64,000 nt of DNA. It comes from Phytophthora colocasiae (Eukaryota; Oomycota; Peronosporomycetes; Peronosporales; Peronosporaceae). Made by a program: the position numbers and the translations under genes. The DNA is taken from NCBI GenBank assembly GCA_018806915.1, contig JAGKQI010000073.1:992001-1056000 (forward strand), given 5' to 3'. This document shows positions 61,923 to 64,000 of this stretch, in pieces. The notes under the pieces were generated by a model. It saw only the letters and a list, made by a program, of their open reading frames with translations. It had not been told where the DNA came from and made no database searches. Position 1 is the first letter of the stretch; each line of letters starts with the position of its first letter.

Positions 61923-63874
61923 TGCTTTTAATGGAGCCACGATCTGTGCGGATTCAACGCCGCTCGGTGTTGGAACGTCGCCTTCTGTGGTGTATCTGGG
62001 TGTTCCTGTTGGTCCAGCAGTCAACTCAACTGAAGTGTGCAGCTCTCTTGAGACTAAAGTCTGTAATCGCCTGGCACGATGGGGATGTCGTGCACGCACC
62101 CTCCGTGGTCGTCTGCTCATTTTGAACGCCATGGTATTCTCGGTTTTGTGGCACTTTACTCCTCACTTCTCGATTCCGGGACCTGTGGTCCGACGTCTAC
62201 AATTTCTTGCCGAAAAGTATTTACTTACGCGGAAATGGGATCCTGGTGGGCGATTTTTCAAACTGGCGAAAGCTAGTATCTGTCAAGCTTCGTTCAGACA
62301 AGGTGGCCTGCAAATTCCAAGCCTTTCGGACACTATCCAGACCCAGCGTGTGATTGTGCTACAACAACTATTCTGGTTGGACCCAGGTGACCTATGGAAA
62401 GCAACGAGCACAGAGCTTTTTCGATGTGTCCTTCCCTCTGAATTGCTCCTCTGCATTTGATTTCCTAGCCTGCCCCTTTTCGAGGCGGTCTACTGTAATA
62501 CCGTTCAAAACCATTCCAAGTTGGTGGGCCGCATCGTGGTATGTGGCGTCCAAACTACCGCAGCTCTCAGCTCAGTTTCAAGACGGTGTCGAACACCAAA
62601 CCAGATTTCTCAACGCAAACGTGTGGCACAATTCCTGCCTTCGGATACAGATTTACACGGACAAGTGGTGCTCCTTGATGGTACGGGCCGGCGCGGTACG
62701 AGACTTCCGCATAGCTTTTGCTAAGGCTTCTGGCTGTCGCTGTTTGATGGATTTTTTTTTTCACGGGGAGAGTGGCCCATGGTTACGCAGTTTTTGGCTC
62801 GTTTTGTCCTAACTCTTCCGACTAATAACCTTCGCACTCGTATCCGGCAACTTGTCCGACTTTACGACGACTTAACCACACTGGTGGGCCAAGTTGTACG
62901 TCCCGATGGTTTACTACAAGGGCCGGTCATGCTAGGTGCTTATGCTCCGCCGTTTGGGGTATTTCAAAACGGTGGGCTCAGTGCTTTTCCGTCTCTAACC
63001 AAGCGCAATATCCGCCGGATCTTCATGGATGGTACGCAGGAGCTGCAAAACCACCCCCTTGTTTATCATTTTGCTGGATTTACTCGAGAGAAGTTGGTGG
63101 ATACCCTTCTGGCGCTCAAAGACCTTCGTCAGGTGGTCCTTCCTGTGTACGCTGATCTACAATTCCGCTTGTGTTGGAAGCTTTGCCAACACGCTCTCGG
63201 TTTTGGTTTCTTCAACATACGTCAGAAACTTTCTTGCAGTGCGGGTACCCTGACTGCACGTCTGTTGAGACCGAGAAGCACTTGTTTTTCGAGTGTGCTC
63301 GTGTCGCCGTGCTATGGGGCATTGTTGCCGATGACTGGAGACTCTTCTTACCTGCACTTACTTGGGAAATAGTTTGTGTTCCGCTAGAACCCACCTGGCT
63401 GCGCTCACAGATTTCTTACGCGCCTGAACTCAAGATTCTCTGGACGATTCTCCGCAGTGTCACACTCCACTGCGTTTGGACAGCCCGCAACAAGCACCAC
63501 TTTGAAAATCGGCCGCCTTTGGAAGCGCGGAATGCAATCTATCAAGTTTACTCGATTTTCAGCAGCCACTTTCGGGCTATACTACTTTCTTCTACTGCGA
63601 ACGAGCGATCTCGTTTTCAAAGGTGTCTTCATCAGTTCCCGCCCGGCTCCCGGTTCCATCGTTTCACTACAGCTCACCCACGACTATTCTCACTTCGACG
63701 GAAGGTACTCTGTGCTGACGAAAATGGTTGCCTCCAAGCCCCACCCTGTTCCCGCACCACTGACTAACACTACTACCCGCCGTAGTCAGTAGCCGCTAGC
63801 TTTTTGAGAAGTCCGGTTGCTAACCCCGTTGGCAACTGATAAACATTCAACACGAATAGTTCTCCCCCCCCCCG
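61923..63874 (+). mobile_element. 5'-truncated LINE (non-LTR retrotransposon) fragment
   Basis: The 14-bp GATCAAACCATCAT occurs at 61909-61922 and again at 63875-63888, a typical LINE target duplication. The insert encodes only the C-terminal part of a LINE polyprotein and ends in a run of C (about 63,863-63,873). The 5' end is missing, as in incomplete reverse transcription. Confidence 0.8.
61987..63767 (+). pseudogene. LINE reverse transcriptase C-terminus with zinc-binding region
   Basis: The first frame (61987-62460) shows the post-RT thumb region: RTLRGRLLILNAMVFSVLWH, PVVRRLQFLAEKYLLTRKW and FRQGGLQIPSLSDTIQTQR. After frame changes near 62,450 and 62,770 comes FLARFVLTLPTNNLRTRIR, then a third frame with the zinc-binding RT tail CGYPDCTSVETEKHLFFEC. 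The endonuclease and RT palm are absent. It is inactive. Confidence 0.75.
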
Positions 63875-64000
63875 GATCAAACCATCATCGATTTTCTACG
63901 GGACACTTACAGCTGCCAGCTACACGGACAACACGCCTTCGAATGTGTCGTGAACCACTGGAAACGCCATAAGTAAGGTGCAGTGCACGGTTCGGTGAAC

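Larger units (their letters stand above)
55692..64000 (+). pseudogene. GH28 polygalacturonase pseudogene, split by a Gypsy element and a LINE
   Basis: Polygalacturonases cut homogalacturonan in plant cell walls. The gene starts at MKFFSPTTVLASATQAAP (signal-like) and has a Ser/Thr-rich region that element C enters at 56024. It resumes at 61102 (SSLSTSSETTDYSSTTSS). GH28 segments follow in changing frames: SATITFEGTTTFG, QLTVTGTGTLDGQGSWYW, KPVFFLLKEMMSPTLENINI, TLTGLTLDSSAG and the active-site block SGGHGISIGS (near 61,785-61,812). VKNNKIV is partly duplicated. The stretch that should carry the catalytic Asp pair between VYN and LLIQ is absent. A LINE enters at 61923, and a short continuation follows at 63889 to the window end. 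Stops and frame changes are many. Confidence 0.8.

Overview
The window looks like genomic DNA of a plant-pathogenic oomycete, most likely Phytophthora. The reasons are an elicitin-family gene, two secreted RXLR-dEER effector genes, oomycete core promoters (INR TCAYTYYN followed by an A/T-rich FPR element) just upstream of several ATGs, short GT-AG introns of about 55-75 bp, and dense nested LTR retrotransposons. I cannot name the species from sequence alone.

Layout. 1-7.2 kb is a gene-rich block: the 5' part of a long-chain acyl-CoA synthetase (minus), an elicitin (minus), a second acyl-CoA synthetase (plus), an old yellow enzyme (plus) and a five-exon cyclic-nucleotide-binding-domain gene (plus). 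7.4-11 kb holds a non-autonomous inverted-repeat element and a deleted PIF/Harbinger element with 17-bp terminal repeats and a 3-bp target duplication. 11,141-41,742 is one Ty3/Gypsy retrotransposon (called A here) with 493-bp LTRs that differ at two positions. A has been entered twice: by a Mutator-like DNA transposon (18,058-21,094) just before its YLDD reverse-transcriptase motif, and by a second, reverse-oriented Gypsy element (called B, 21,994-35,769) in the linker between RNase H and integrase. Removing both insertions restores one continuous A reading frame at each junction.

41.9-55.1 kb is the second gene block: an RXLR effector 185 bp downstream of A's 3' LTR, an alpha/beta-hydrolase lipase with a probable frameshift, a third acyl-CoA synthetase, a four-exon drug/metabolite transporter, an MFS transporter, a decayed tandem copy of it, a second RXLR effector, a six-exon gene of unknown function and an EH-domain endocytic adaptor. 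55.7-64 kb is a GH28 polygalacturonase pseudogene split by a third Gypsy element (C, 56,025-61,101, 5-bp target duplication) and by a 5'-truncated LINE (61,923-63,874, 14-bp duplication).

The most unusual content is in A and B. Both carry a long antisense gene between integrase and the 3' LTR. The one in B is interrupted by a 63-nt intron that can be spliced only from the antisense transcript, so it would survive retrotransposition. Each element is also saturated with its own short DNA word (AACGCT/AACGGT in A, GATC in B) regardless of reading frame or strand. Acyl-CoA synthetases, lipase and old yellow enzyme suggest a lipid-metabolism neighbourhood; elicitin, RXLR proteins and polygalacturonase point to plant interaction.
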